Assembly (NCBI GenBank): GCA_019695295.1
Contig: JAIBAH010000017.1
Span: 1-52,354 of the forward strand
Direction of reading: 5' to 3'
Length of the DNA stretch: 52,354 nucleotides
Source of the DNA: Bacteroidia bacterium
GTDB lineage: Bacteria > Bacteroidota > Bacteroidia > J057
Under the pieces are notes generated by a model. It was not told the DNA's origin, ran no database searches, and saw only the letters and a program-made list of their open reading frames with translations. Shown here piece after piece: positions 1 to 9,667 of this stretch. Numbering within the stretch: the first letter of the stretch is position 1; each line of letters begins with the position of its first letter. Both the position numbers and the translations under genes were made by a program.

Positions 1-318
1 AAAGGATGAACCGTCAGGTTTGTGGTGATGATGCTGTCACAACCCCACATATTGGTAAGGGTATCCAGATATATACCGGATACATTGTAGGTATTTCCTC
101 CTATACTGATACTTTCTCCCTGACAAATAGAGACGTTCCGGGAAAAATAATTAACCGGATTTACCGTAAGAATAGTGGTGACAGTACTGTCAAATCCTGC
201 GGTACTCGTAAGCGAATCCACGTAAGTTCCCGATACGGTATAGGCACTGTTCCCAACCCTGAAGGTATCTCCCTGACAGATAGTCGTCTGCTGATTGATA
301 TCGAAACAGGGGTTAAGT
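1..318 (-). repeat. Tandem 51-residue (153 bp) repeats in the giant protease
   Basis: Two successive units share the pattern ICQG-(D/E)-x-(F/I)-x-x-G-x-x-x-Y-x-V-S-G-x-Y-x-D-(S/T)-L-T. The ICQG codons begin at 281 and 128 on the minus strand, exactly 153 bases (51 codons) apart. The second unit runs into the left edge, so the copy number is unknown. Such repeats usually form stalks in Bacteroidota surface proteins. Confidence 0.8.
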
Positions 319-3300
319 TGTATTCTGATTGAGTCTTCTGCACTGCACCCGTCAGAATTCGTAACCCTGAGATGATATACATAAGCGGTATTCGTTATAT
401 TGAGTGGAATTACCGCATCAGAAACAGGAGAGTGAATATCCGGGGTTACACTTGCGGGAATCCATTCATAATAGTCGTTGCCGATAGGAATAGTAAAATC
501 CGTAAGGTTAACATTTACGATTCCGGATGAACCCGCAGGAACACAAAAGGCAGTATCGGGCCGCATGGAAGGAACAATCGGAAAAGGAGCAATGGAAATA
601 GTGACAGAATCAGAAGTATTACAGCCCGTTGAGTCGGTTGCCGTTACGATATAGGTGGTGGAAACAGAGGGCGTTGCTACCGGGTCCGGAATATTGGGGT
701 TGTTCAGTCCGGTAGCCGGTGTCCATGAATAATTTACATTGCTTACTCCCGCTACGTTTGCATGCAAAGGTACGCTCTGATTTGCACAGATGATGGTGTC
801 ATTCTCTGCAATCTGAACGTTTTTCACTTCCACATGTAATGTATCCATATTGGCACAACTCGGGCAATTGTAAGTAATCACCTTATAGGTTGTGGAGACT
901 GAGGGAGAAGCTACAGGGTTCGGGCAATCATTACAACTCAGACCGGTAGAAGGAATCCATAAATACCGGGTCGCGATAGAGGGTCCGGAGGTTTGGCCGG
1001 GATTATCATATCCTGCTGCCAGTAACTGTACCGAATCCCCTTTACAAATTGCGATATTTTGCGAATTATTCTGAGGAATCTCAGCGTGAGTATAAATGGG
1101 TTCGAAAGTAAGTTCCAGTAACGGGCGGAAATTACCCACAGGATTATCACTGGAAGCCATATAAATCCTCCGGTAAGTCTGTTCGACCTGAAGTTCATGA
1201 CGGAATCCAAAGTTTCCGGTATTAATCTGTTGCTGAACGAGTCCGGTTACATTCAGGTTGGGGATACCGTTGCTTCCGGTGACCTGAGGGATTGCAACGG
1301 CTCCTGCGGCAATTACTGCAGGCTGATTATTCCAGGTAATCCCATATTCATCCCAGTTGGAAGCGGCATTGCTCAGCCAGGATTCATTCTGGCCGGATTG
1401 CAGATTAGCCCCCACTGCGGGGTCGTATGTCAGAGTAAGCCTTCCGTCCAGCAGATTGGCCGTATTACAAATATCTTCCAGATCAAATTCCAAAAATGTC
1501 CTCAGGGTTCCCGGATTACCATTCCATGTCCAGGTCATTGTATAAAGATATATATCAGCAGCACTATTGGTATTTGTGCTTGCATCCAGAGAATACACAC
1601 AAGCGTCTTTCCCCTTTTGAGGGCCGGGTTGAAGGGTATGTTTACATTCGTTCAGGCCGGTAATCGTAATCTGACGCGAAAAAGTATCCGTAGCGCAGGC
1701 ACTGATTGCGTAAAGCGTTACAGTGTAATTTCCGGGAAGAGCATAAATATGAACCGCATTCATCATTGTATCCGTTGAGCCATCTCCGAAATCCCAGGAA
1801 TAAAAAGCTGCGCCCAGTGAGTTATTGATAAACGCAGCAGTCAAAACATTGGAAACTACGTCAAAATCAGCTACAGGTACGCCGCATGCACTACAGATAG
1901 AATCCGGAATAACCGGAGTATAACTGTTTTCAGTTGATGCATATACTACGGGAGTGTAGTTTTGAATCAGAGTAAGGCCCGCAATGGTAACCGAAGGCGA
2001 CAGCGTCGTGACCCCTAATGTAGCATCCGTCGCATGACAGTCCCAGTATCCGGTGGAATCCGATTTTACGATATATACATCGTCCAGCCCTGCTCCAAAA
2101 CTCTGAGTGGAAGCAGTAGCTACAAAACCGCAGTCTCCGGTAGCATTCATATTAATTACTTCCCCGTCATTGAGGATTCCCCCCACCGATTTTGCCCATA
2201 ATAAGTCCCCATCCTCATCAATCCTGAAAACAAGCATCTGATTCTGAAAGGAGTCTTCTCTGCTTACTCCCGCAATGGCAAAAGAACCATCACACAAAGG
2301 CACTACGCTATACGCAACGTCCTGCATACTTCTGCCGTACTTTTTAGCCCACTGAAGTGCGCCGTTACTGTCCGTTTTTATGACAAACATATCCGTTACG
2401 GTGCTCCCGAAATTCTCAGTGCTCCCTACTGCAAGGTAACCATTATCCTGAGTAATACAAACATCATACCCATAATCATTCGCTGTACCCCCATAATTTC
2501 TTGACCATATTACCCCTCCGGAAGGATTGGTTTTGGTAAGCGATAAATCATACAGGCCGGCGGTTGCACCACTGCTCCTGCTGTATCCGGCGGTAATATG
2601 TCCGTTCCCGGGCGTTATTTGGGAGTGAAAAGCATATTCATAATTATTGACCTGATAAATATTGAGCCAGACAACATTGCCGTTGGTTCCATCGAGCTCC
2701 GCTACAGCCTGCCCCCCACTGTTAAAATTCACAGCATGAGCGGCTGTACCCGTTACCAGCAGGTTCCCGGTGTTTAGCTCTTTTATATCGTACCAGTTTC
2801 CAAAGATAGCCCCACCGGCGGAGATGTATTCGTAGTGTTGCTCCCACTGAAACACCCCGTTCAGGTCTGTTTTTACAATATAGGTTCTTCCGGCCTGACC
2901 GATTGACCTTGAGCCTACAGCGACGTATCCGTTACTGACTTCTTCTACGCTGATGAACAATCCTCTGTCGGTATCTCCATAGGTTTTGAACCACTGAATT
3001 GTGCCGGTATTATCCAGTTTTGCCATAAAAGCATCATAATCTCCGGCACCATAGCTGAACGTTCTGCCTACTACAATATACCCGCAATCAGTAGTTTGCT
3101 TTATAGAATAAGGAGTATCATGATTATTCCCTCCGAAAATCTGCTGAAAATTAGGAGTATTGACACAACTTGTGGCAATAATCACATCGGCATTCCCCGA
3201 AATCACACCACTGCACTGAGCACTCTGCATACTAACGAGCGTATAGTTTGTAGTTATAAGAGGAGAAACCGGTATCGTATAGGAAAAACCGGGGATACCG

Positions 3301-5045
3301 TTGACAGGGTAGTTCGTTGTTCCGTCGGTATAGACAAAAGAAAAAGGAGGCGTTCCGGTAAAATTAAACTGAAGGAAAGCGGTATTTCCCGGATTAATTG
3401 TGCCCCCTCCACTGATAGTTGCCGTTGGTTGGGCAACAGTAATATAATTAGTTTGCACTAAGGTATCGCTTCCGAGTGTATTGGTTACGATGAGGGATAC
3501 GGTATAGGTACCATTGGTACTGTAGGTTACTACCGGATTCTGAAGGGAAGAGGTAGCGGGAGTTCCGCCCGGAAATGACCAACTCCAGGTAGTAGGTCCG
3601 GCATAGCTGATATCTGTAAACTGTACGGCAGTTCCCTGACACACATTCACAGAGGAGGCTACAAACTGAGCCACGGGCGGGCCACTCATACAGAGTAAAG
3701 CCTGATAGGCATTAATCCTGCCGGTTCCAAGCTGACCGGTAAAAGTGGGATTTACTCCATAAATATTGTCAGTGGTCGTTTTTAAACAGTTTTCCACAAA
3801 ATCTGCATCTTTAGACAGATTGTAACTTCTCATTAATCCGCACAGGCCTGCTACTAACGGGCAAGCCATAGAGGTACCGCTCAGGTTACCGTAAGAAGAG
3901 GTGCTGCCGGCAAGTGTACTGTAAATATTCACTCCCGGAGCAGTGACATCAATCGTAGATCCGTAGTTGGAAAATGAGGCTTTGGCGTCATTATTATCAG
4001 AAGCCGCTACACTGATGACGTGATTATAGGAAGCCGGGTACATGGGAGCGCTGGTATTGCTGTTGCCTGCTGCGGCTACACACACAATGTCATTGGCATA
4101 GGCGAGGTCAAAAATACTCTGATTGGTAGCCGAAAATACGGAACCTCCCCAGGACAAGCTGATTACGTCTGCATCCGCTGCAATAGCATAAAGAACTCCT
4201 GCATAGGGATTGGTAAGTGACGGTCCCGGCGTAGCATCCGCAAGGGTTTTGACAGGAATGATATGAATATTGAAGCCAATAGAAGAAATTCCTGTACTGT
4301 TATCCGTAGCAGCGGCTACAATCCCTGCACAATGTGTCCCGTGTGTAAATACGCTGTTGGTAGTAGAAGCTGCCGGAGGCTCAGGATTATTGTCATTGTC
4401 TGCAACGTCCCAGCCATTTACATCGTCAATATACCCATTGCCTTCATCATCTACCCCATTTCCGGGTATTTCCAGCAGGTTTGTATGAATATTGGGTTGT
4501 AAATCCTGATGTGAAGATAAAATTGCATCATCTACAACCGCTACTTTTACCTTATTTGAACCCTGATAGATATCCCACGCGGCAGAGGCGTTAATTTTTG
4601 CCAGATTCCACTGAAGCGAATAGTCAGGGTCGTTGGGTGTGTAATACACTTCATTGACAGGGATAAATTCTGCATAATTGACATTGGGTGTACCGGATAA
4701 TTCAGCGATAAATAAATCCAGCGATTCCGGTTTATTAAAATGTATGATATAGGTTCTTTTTAGTTTTTCCAGAACAGGCCCGGACTTTTTACTTAAACGG
4801 GCAGGATTAAGCCGTAAAAACGGGTTCTCAATTTCGGTTACTTCATATTTTTCAAAAACCGCTCCCAGTGTGCCCATGTCAGCGTAACTCCAGCCCTCGG
4901 GTCCTTTTTTTCCTAAAGGCAGATTTTCACTGAATGTAGGGCTCAACTGAAGATATAACTTATCCGGCTCTATATTTTTCTGACCATAAACGAATGTCAG
5001 AGAGAGGAGCAGAGTGGCTATAATTATACTTAATTTATTGTACAT
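1..5045 (-). CDS. Giant secreted subtilisin-like (S8) protease with PKD, propeller-like and DNRLRE modules; C-terminus outside window
   Basis: Reading from ATG 5045 the frame stays open for about 1680 codons to the left edge, so the gene is partial. It starts with a signal peptide (MYNKLSIIIATLLLSLTFVYG). The S8 domain (about residues 150-435) has the full triad: D172 in VAVVDDAI, H235 in THGTHCAG and S392 in SGTSMACP. It is followed by a PKD domain (about 452-535), an Ig-like stretch, repeated beta-rich units of the 'GYIVVG...W.K.YG' kind that look like a propeller (about 630-1010), a second PKD (about 1050-1128, WDFGDGS) and a DNRLRE-like domain (about 1131-1315). Ig-like and tandem 51-residue repeats then run to the edge. 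By analogy such proteins are T9SS cargo that degrade or bind extracellular polymers. The sorting domain would lie beyond the window, so T9SS export is inferred. The gene is divergent from mscS. Confidence 0.93.
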   Translation of the reverse strand, partial: MYNKLSIIIATLLLSLTFVYGQKNIEPDKLYLQLSPTFSENLPLGKKGPEGWSYADMGTLGAVFEKYEVTEIENPFLRLNPARLSKKSGPVLEKLKRTYIIHFNKPESLDLFIAELSGTPNVNYAEFIPVNEVYYTPNDPDYSLQWNLAKINASAAWDIYQGSNKVKVAVVDDAILSSHQDLQPNIHTNLLEIPGNGVDDEGNGYIDDVNGWDVADNDNNPEPPAASTTNSVFTHGTHCAGIVAAATDNSTGISSIGFNIHIIPVKTLADATPGPSLTNPYAGVLYAIAADADVISLSWGGSVFSATNQSIFDLAYANDIVCVAAAGNSNTSAPMYPASYNHVISVAASDNNDAKASFSNYGSTIDVTAPGVNIYSTLAGSTSSYGNLSGTSMACPLVAGLCGLMRSYNLSKDADFVENCLKTTTDNIYGVNPTFTGQLGTGRINAYQALLCMSGPPVAQFVASSVNVCQGTAVQFTDISYAGPTTWSWSFPGGTPATSSLQNPVVTYSTNGTYTVSLIVTNTLGSDTLVQTNYITVAQPTATISGGGTINPGNTAFLQFNFTGTPPFSFVYTDGTTNYPVNGIPGFSYTIPVSPLITTNYTLVSMQSAQCSGVISGNADVIIATSCVNTPNFQQIFGGNNHDTPYSIKQTTDCGYIVVGRTFSYGAGDYDAFMAKLDNTGTIQWFKTYGDTDRGLFISVEEVSNGYVAVGSRSIGQAGRTYIVKTDLNGVFQWEQHYEYISAGGAIFGNWYDIKELNTGNLLVTGTAAHAVNFNSGGQAVAELDGTNGNVVWLNIYQVNNYEYAFHSQITPGNGHITAGYSRSSGATAGLYDLSLTKTNPSGGVIWSRNYGGTANDYGYDVCITQDNGYLAVGSTENFGSTVTDMFVIKTDSNGALQWAKKYGRSMQDVAYSVVPLCDGSFAIAGVSREDSFQNQMLVFRIDEDGDLLWAKSVGGILNDGEVINMNATGDCGFVATASTQSFGAGLDDVYIVKSDSTGYWDCHATDATLGVTTLSPSVTIAGLTLIQNYTPVVYASTENSYTPVIPDSICSACGVPVADFDVVSNVLTAAFINNSLGAAFYSWDFGDGSTDTMMNAVHIYALPGNYTVTLYAISACATDTFSRQITITGLNECKHTLQPGPQKGKDACVYSLDASTNTNSAADIYLYTMTWTWNGNPGTLRTFLEFDLEDICNTANLLDGRLTLTYDPAVGANLQSGQNESWLSNAASNWDEYGITWNNQPAVIAAGAVAIPQVTGSNGIPNLNVTGLVQQQINTGNFGFRHELQVEQTYRRIYMASSDNPVGNFRPLLELTFEPIYTHAEIPQNNSQNIAICKGDSVQLLAAGYDNPGQTSGPSIATRYLWIPSTGLSCNDCPNPVASPSVSTTYKVITYNCPSCANMDTLHVEVKNVQIAENDTIICANQSVPLHANVAGVSNVNYSWTPATGLNNPNIPDPVATPSVSTTYIVTATDSTGCNTSDSVTISIAPFPIVPSMRPDTAFCVPAGSSGIVNVNLTDFTIPIGNDYYEWIPASVTPDIHSPVSDAVIPLNITNTAYVYHLRVTNSDGCSAEDSIRIQLNPCFDINQQTTICQGDTFRVGNSAYTVSGTYVDSLTSTAGFDSTVTTILTVNPVNYFSRNVSICQGESISIGGNTYNVSGIYLDTLTNMWGCDSIITTNLTVHP

Positions 5046-5189
5046 AGTATTTGTGATTTATCCCTCAAATATACCTGTAAATCTGTCTTCTATTTAAAAA
5101 AAATACCAAACGGTTAAAAATATTCCTTCAACGGTCTGAAATTGCTTTTGAATGAAAGCCTTTACCCCAATTCCCTAAGTGAAAAAAAA

Positions 5190-5220
5190 TTTGTGGATTA
5201 CGAAAATAGCCCTACTTTTG
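5190..5220 (+). promoter_or_regulatory. Bacteroidota-type promoter of the MscS gene
   Basis: TTTG (5190-5193), a 19-base spacer and TACTTTTG (5213-5220) match the Bacteroidota consensus TTTG-N19-TAnnTTTG exactly. It lies 55 bases before the mscS ATG and is the best full match in the window. Confidence 0.85.
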
Positions 5221-5274
5221 TGGCTTTGAAAAATTATTTAACCAATCTTAACACTTTTAAAAAATTATTGGAAT

Positions 5275-6090
5275 ATGGAACAGTATCAAAAAAAACTGGA
5301 TGAATTAGTAAGTAACATTATTTTGTTTGCCCCTCGTTTAATCACCGCGCTTGTGGTTTTAGTCGTGGGTTTATGGGTAATCGGCCGCCTTACAAAATGG
5401 ATTCGCAGGGGAATGTCTGTCAAAGAATATGACCCGACGATTCAACGGTTTTTATCCGGCTTAATAGATATGCTGATGAAGGCAATGCTGATCATCAGTG
5501 TGGCTTCTATGCTGGGGATAGAAACTACCTCTTTTCTTGCCATTCTTACTTCTGCCGGATTAGCCATAGGGTTAGCGTTGCAGGGAGGTCTTTCCAACTT
5601 TGCAGGAGGGGTTTTATTATTAATTTTTAAACCTTTCAAAGTAGGGGACAAGATTGAAGCTCAGGGTATAAACGGAAGAGTTCAGGAGATTTCCATTTTT
5701 ACGACTACCGTAATTACTGCTACCAATAAAACAGTTATTATCCCTAACGGGCCTTTGGCAAACGGCATAATTACCAATGAAACCGCAAAAGGAAGCATGA
5801 GAGTAGATTTGAGGGTCAATATCCCAAGAGATGCAGATATTGACCTGGCAAAAAAAGTTATTCTTCAGGCCATGCGAGATACTCCGAATGTCCTCTCTGA
5901 TCCGGCTCCCGGAATAGGCGTCTCGGTACTTGCAGATGGATTGACTACCTTTGATATTATGCCCTATACCGAAGAGCAAAATTACTGGGAAGTATATTAT
6001 GGCGTTTTGGAAAATGTGAGAAAAGCCATGATTGCCAATAATATTCCTTCTCCGGTTCCGGTTCAGATTGAGATTCATAAAGAAGCCTGA
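5275..6090 (+). CDS. mscS: Small-conductance mechanosensitive ion channel, MscS family
   Basis: At 271 aa this is close to E. coli MscS (286 aa). Hydrophobic segments lie at about residues 15-39 and 64-122. The second region includes the pore-lining helix, rich in Gly and Ala (SAGLAIGLALQGGLSNFAGG), followed by the beta domain with FKVGDKIE and the PNG turn of VIIPNGPLANG. The family forms heptameric inner-membrane channels that open under membrane tension and release solutes on hypo-osmotic shock. ATG 5275 follows a consensus promoter, and two hairpins follow the stop codon, so it is probably a single-gene transcript. Confidence 0.95.
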   Translation: MEQYQKKLDELVSNIILFAPRLITALVVLVVGLWVIGRLTKWIRRGMSVKEYDPTIQRFLSGLIDMLMKAMLIISVASMLGIETTSFLAILTSAGLAIGLALQGGLSNFAGGVLLLIFKPFKVGDKIEAQGINGRVQEISIFTTTVITATNKTVIIPNGPLANGIITNETAKGSMRVDLRVNIPRDADIDLAKKVILQAMRDTPNVLSDPAPGIGVSVLADGLTTFDIMPYTEEQNYWEVYYGVLENVRKAMIANNIPSPVPVQIEIHKEA

Positions 6091-6091
6091 T

Positions 6092-6188
6092 GCAGGGGAT
6101 AATCCCTGCGGGTTTCTTCAATAAGACATAAGGATTTCAGTAAATCCGTAATTCAGGTTATCATAAGCCAGAATTACGGATTTTATTT
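6092..6188 (+). terminator. Tandem hairpin terminator after mscS
   Basis: The first hairpin is GCAGGG (6092-6097) with CCCTGC (6104-6109), followed by only a weak T run. The second has a perfect 13-bp stem, AAATCCGTAATTC (6142-6154) with its complement at 6171-6183, followed by the T-rich ATTTTA. The second is the likelier terminator. Confidence 0.75.
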
Positions 6189-6254
6189 TACCTGTAATCA
6201 GGCACTTAAACTAATTACCATATTTATGGTATTTTTTATATTTGCTATCCGGTT

Positions 6255-6432
6255 TAGTTTTGCACCTCAAAAAATATTAATTATCACTATTAATATTCAG
6301 TTGAAACAAACAAATGGGTAAATAATTTGTGGTACTGGGGAGTGACTGGTCTCTTTATGTTTTTTATGCAGCTGAATTTTTCAAGTTAATCTAATTGTAG
6401 CCAAGTGGGGGCAAGCCCCCACTTTTTTGGGT
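6255..6432 (+). ncRNA. Candidate small RNA of about 160 nt, or a structured leader with an attenuator
   Basis: TAGTTTTG (6255-6262) is a perfect Bacteroidota -7 box, although no TTTG lies 19 bases upstream. Transcription would start near 6269. No ORF is visible. ATTCAGTTG (6295-6303) can pair with CAGCTGAAT (6369-6377), with one G-U pair, closing a loop of about 65 nt. The region ends in a very strong intrinsic terminator: AAGTGGGGG with CCCCCACTT (6403-6424), then T6 (6423-6428). The mscS terminator lies upstream and the next ATG is at 6494. An independent small RNA therefore fits, but an attenuated leader of the kinase gene fits too. I recognise no known RNA family. Confidence 0.5.
6403..6428 (+). 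terminator. Strong intrinsic terminator or attenuator before the propeller kinase
   Basis: A nine-pair GC-rich stem AAGTGGGGG / CCCCCACTT with a CAAG tetraloop is followed directly by six T. It ends 66 bases before the kinase start codon, so the kinase needs either readthrough or a promoter of its own in 6430-6490. Confidence 0.85.
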
Positions 6433-6493
6433 ATTAAAAAAAGATGTAACTTTACAGTAATTTTATATCAGGGATATATTGAAACTTATCTGA

Positions 6494-9400
6494 ATGCAGG
6501 AGTACCTTCGTAATATTCTGTTTGTAGTTTTTGGACTGCTTACCGGAACCGTATCCGGACAGGTATCCCGTCTCTATACAACTGAAGATGGTATGTCTGC
6601 CAACTGGGTTCATTTTGTTTCAGAAGATAAATTAGGTTTTTTATGGGTAGGTACTACAGGAGGATTGAATCGTTTTGACGGAAAAAACTTCGAGGTTTAT
6701 TCGGAAGATGCCGAAAATCCTGAACACCGGCTGAAAAACGGAGAGGTTTACTTTGGCCAAGGGGATAATGATGGCTATTTTTGGGTAGGAACTTTGACAC
6801 ATCTTGAAATTATTGATATCAATACGGGAAAAATCAGTTTTTCCATTAGTTTCAAAGACCTTTTTAATTCCCGGTTTGGAAGTGATAAATTGGCAGGGGA
6901 AGTCTTTTTTTATATTAATCCTGCGAATCGTTATTTTTTAACCTTTAATGGATTTTTATTTGAACTGAAAAGAGAAGGAGAATTACTTACCTATGATTTA
7001 ATCAGCGATTATATCTTCAAATCCAAATTAAAGTTTGCAGAGGCGAAAGATGGAGGTATCATCATTTATTCTGATCGTTATTGTATCAGGCTTGTCCCTG
7101 AGGGTAAAGAATGGAAAAAAGAAGAACATATTGTATATGACGATAACCCCTCAGAATATCTGCATAGAATAGTATTAATGATATACGGGGTGAATTCAGA
7201 TAATCTGTTTACCCGAAGGGATGATTTTGGGCGTTCAGAACCTTTTCGGTTTTCTGCTGAAATTTCTCCCTTTTTTTTCTTTCGAAAAGATAAAAATAAC
7301 AGAATATGGTTTTACAACCAACAGAATCTCCATCTGCTGGATATTAATAAAGGATTTGTCTATGATTATTCTGACCTGACTACTGACCAGATTGCAGGAA
7401 GCCTGATTTATTCATTACATTCTTCAAGCAAAGACGTTATCTGGTGCGGATCATTCACAGGGTTATTGAAAATCTCTAATCCTTTCCCTGTTTTTGAAAA
7501 GGTATTTGACCGAAAAAACTATGAAAACTCGATGAAAATTATCAGTTTAAGAGGGATAGCCTTTGATACTACGGGCAACGTATATTTACCTGCCGCAAAT
7601 CAAATCTTCAGGTTTAATCGTTTCCGGCAGGAAATAGACTCCATTCAACTCTATAATCCTTCAAAATTATGGGTATCAGGTCTTTTTCACATATATATAG
7701 ATGAAGAACAAAAAATATGGATATGCGGGAATAACGAGTATATGTTCCAGATTCAGGTTACGGGAAAAACGTTTCAAATCGTTAAGGATCAGTATTATAA
7801 TATAGGGGCAGGGCATTTCCTCCCAATCGGAAACGGGAAATTCTGGACAGCGGGGCAAAACTTTGGTCTTTTGGACACGAAAACGCATCTCTTTAAACCC
7901 CATCCCCTCACAGATAGTATAGCGAAATCATTACCTGCATCCGCTATTAGCTTTATCTACAAGGCTTCAGATGGAAGTATTTGGCTGGGTGGCATAGATA
8001 TGGTATATCATATTCCGGATCCTGATTGCTTTTCTATGGAAGGAATAAGAAAATATTCTCAGCAATCCCAGCCAGAATACAGGATTGTCAGTAACCGTAT
8101 GATTTCAGAAATCAGGGAGGATTCAAAACATAATATATGGATAGGTACCAAAGGGCAGGGAGTTTACAGAATTAATTCACAAGGGAAAGTGGATTTGCAT
8201 ATTGGAAAAAAAGAAGGATTAAGCAACAATATGATTGCGGGCATTCTTGAATCAGAAAATGGAAATTTATGGATTTCTACCTTTAACGGGCTTAATGAAT
8301 ACAATCCCAATACCGGTAAGTTTCGGATATACTTCAAAAGTGATGGCATTACCCATAATGAGTTTAATATTTACTCAGCGGCAAAAGACAGCAGCGGCAG
8401 AATGTTTTTCGGCGGTGTAAACGGGCTTACTTTTTTTCACCCCAATGACTTTACTGATATCGAAGAAAAGAATGAATCATTCCATCTGGTTTTTACAGCG
8501 ATAACCTGTTATGCCGAAGCTCAAAAAAAAACCATTTCTTTGCTGAAAAACCAATCCAGTTCACAGACGATTTATCTGAGCCCTTATGACAGACTTTTGA
8601 ATCTGCAGTTTGCCCTTTTGAATTATGTCAATTCAGAAGCCAATCAGTTTGCCTACAAAATCGGAGGAATCTCCGACGAATGGATACTTCTGGGCAATAA
8701 GTCTGAAATTCAACTGCCGTATTTATCCGAGGGCAAGTATTATATATACATACGCGCAAAAATAGCCAACGGCGACTGGAATAAACAGGAACTCAAACTG
8801 GAGGTGAACGTAAAAGCCGTTTATTACAGGACATGGTGGTTTTTTCTGCTGCTTGCGGGCGCATTGGCCGGAATAATCATTGCACTCTACCGGTATCAGG
8901 TTCTGCTTCTCCAAAAAAGACAACAGGTCAGGACTGATATTGCCGCCGACCTACACGATGAGGTAGGCTCATTATTGACACGACTTTCCATGCAGGCCGA
9001 AATGCTACAGTTTCTCCCGGTTGAAAAAGTTAGCCTTAAACTTACCGAATTAGCCCGGACAAGTAAACTGGCTATATCCTATATGAGAGACATTATATGG
9101 TCTGTGGATGCAAAGAATGACAGTATAAGAAATCTCATTTCCAGATTAGAAGAGCAGATGGAGGCAGATTTGACTCCCTTAAATATTGATTATAAGCTGG
9201 ATATTCAATGTAATAGCCTTCAGGCAAAAATCCCCCCTGATTTAAGGCAAAACTTTTTCCTTATTTTCAAAGAGGCAATTCACAATATTGTGAAACATTC
9301 TCAGACTCATTCAGTGTTTGTAAAACTGCTTCATAATGAGGATGAACTATGTCTGATAATCGAGGAGAAGCATGAGTTCCTGAATCCTTCAGAAGAAAAC

Positions 9401-9595
9401 AGAAAAGACAAAAAACAGACTTCCGGAAATGGCCTTAATTACATGAAAATGAGGGCTTCCCGTATCAAGGCGGAACTGACTATAGATAAAAATACATGGA
9501 CAATCATTTTAAAGAAAAAATTCAGAAGATTATACATTCTGAAAAAGTACCTTGCATTGAAAAAATTAATAAAGAGCAATCCGTTTTGGAAATAA
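6494..9595 (+). CDS. Sensor histidine kinase with periplasmic Reg_prop propeller and Y_Y_Y domain; degenerate ATP-binding G1 box
   Basis: This 1033-aa protein has a signal-like N-terminus and then repeated Reg_prop motifs such as LGFLWVGTTGGLNRFD, HNIWIGTKGQGVYRI and GNLWISTFNGLNEY (clearest at about 27-70 and 535-660). A Y_Y_Y-like sandwich (about 705-775) and one membrane helix (about 777-800) follow. The cytoplasmic part has a HisKA_3 motif, DLHDEVGSLLTRLS (phospho-acceptor H821), and a NarX/LytS-like ATPase with N-box EAIHNIVKH (N931) and GNGLNYM. Where this family has DDGKGF, the protein reads EEKHEF, so the G1 box is lost and ATP binding may be weak. It lacks the usual AraC-type receiver fusion; the separate regulator at 9668 is the obvious partner. 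Propeller kinases usually sense periplasmic glycans; the ligand here is unknown. Confidence 0.9.
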   Translation: MQEYLRNILFVVFGLLTGTVSGQVSRLYTTEDGMSANWVHFVSEDKLGFLWVGTTGGLNRFDGKNFEVYSEDAENPEHRLKNGEVYFGQGDNDGYFWVGTLTHLEIIDINTGKISFSISFKDLFNSRFGSDKLAGEVFFYINPANRYFLTFNGFLFELKREGELLTYDLISDYIFKSKLKFAEAKDGGIIIYSDRYCIRLVPEGKEWKKEEHIVYDDNPSEYLHRIVLMIYGVNSDNLFTRRDDFGRSEPFRFSAEISPFFFFRKDKNNRIWFYNQQNLHLLDINKGFVYDYSDLTTDQIAGSLIYSLHSSSKDVIWCGSFTGLLKISNPFPVFEKVFDRKNYENSMKIISLRGIAFDTTGNVYLPAANQIFRFNRFRQEIDSIQLYNPSKLWVSGLFHIYIDEEQKIWICGNNEYMFQIQVTGKTFQIVKDQYYNIGAGHFLPIGNGKFWTAGQNFGLLDTKTHLFKPHPLTDSIAKSLPASAISFIYKASDGSIWLGGIDMVYHIPDPDCFSMEGIRKYSQQSQPEYRIVSNRMISEIREDSKHNIWIGTKGQGVYRINSQGKVDLHIGKKEGLSNNMIAGILESENGNLWISTFNGLNEYNPNTGKFRIYFKSDGITHNEFNIYSAAKDSSGRMFFGGVNGLTFFHPNDFTDIEEKNESFHLVFTAITCYAEAQKKTISLLKNQSSSQTIYLSPYDRLLNLQFALLNYVNSEANQFAYKIGGISDEWILLGNKSEIQLPYLSEGKYYIYIRAKIANGDWNKQELKLEVNVKAVYYRTWWFFLLLAGALAGIIIALYRYQVLLLQKRQQVRTDIAADLHDEVGSLLTRLSMQAEMLQFLPVEKVSLKLTELARTSKLAISYMRDIIWSVDAKNDSIRNLISRLEEQMEADLTPLNIDYKLDIQCNSLQAKIPPDLRQNFFLIFKEAIHNIVKHSQTHSVFVKLLHNEDELCLIIEEKHEFLNPSEENRKDKKQTSGNGLNYMKMRASRIKAELTIDKNTWTIILKKKFRRLYILKKYLALKKLIKSNPFWK

Positions 9596-9617
9596 AATTT
9601 ATACTATGTAGTTAGTA

Positions 9618-9648
9618 TTGTTTTTTTGTTTTAAATATATTATTTTTG
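9618..9648 (+). promoter_or_regulatory. Promoter of the response regulator gene
   Basis: TATTTTTG (9641-9648) is a full -7 match. The -33 box is weak (TTG at 9618-9620, spacer 20). It lies 20 bases before the ATG, so the regulator can be expressed independently of the kinase. Confidence 0.55.
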
Positions 9649-9667
9649 TTGCCTAATAGAAAAAGTA

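Noticed and set aside
892-4502. Many short plus-strand frames in this region
   Set aside because: They are antisense to the giant protease, whose minus frame is open throughout and shows clear domain motifs.
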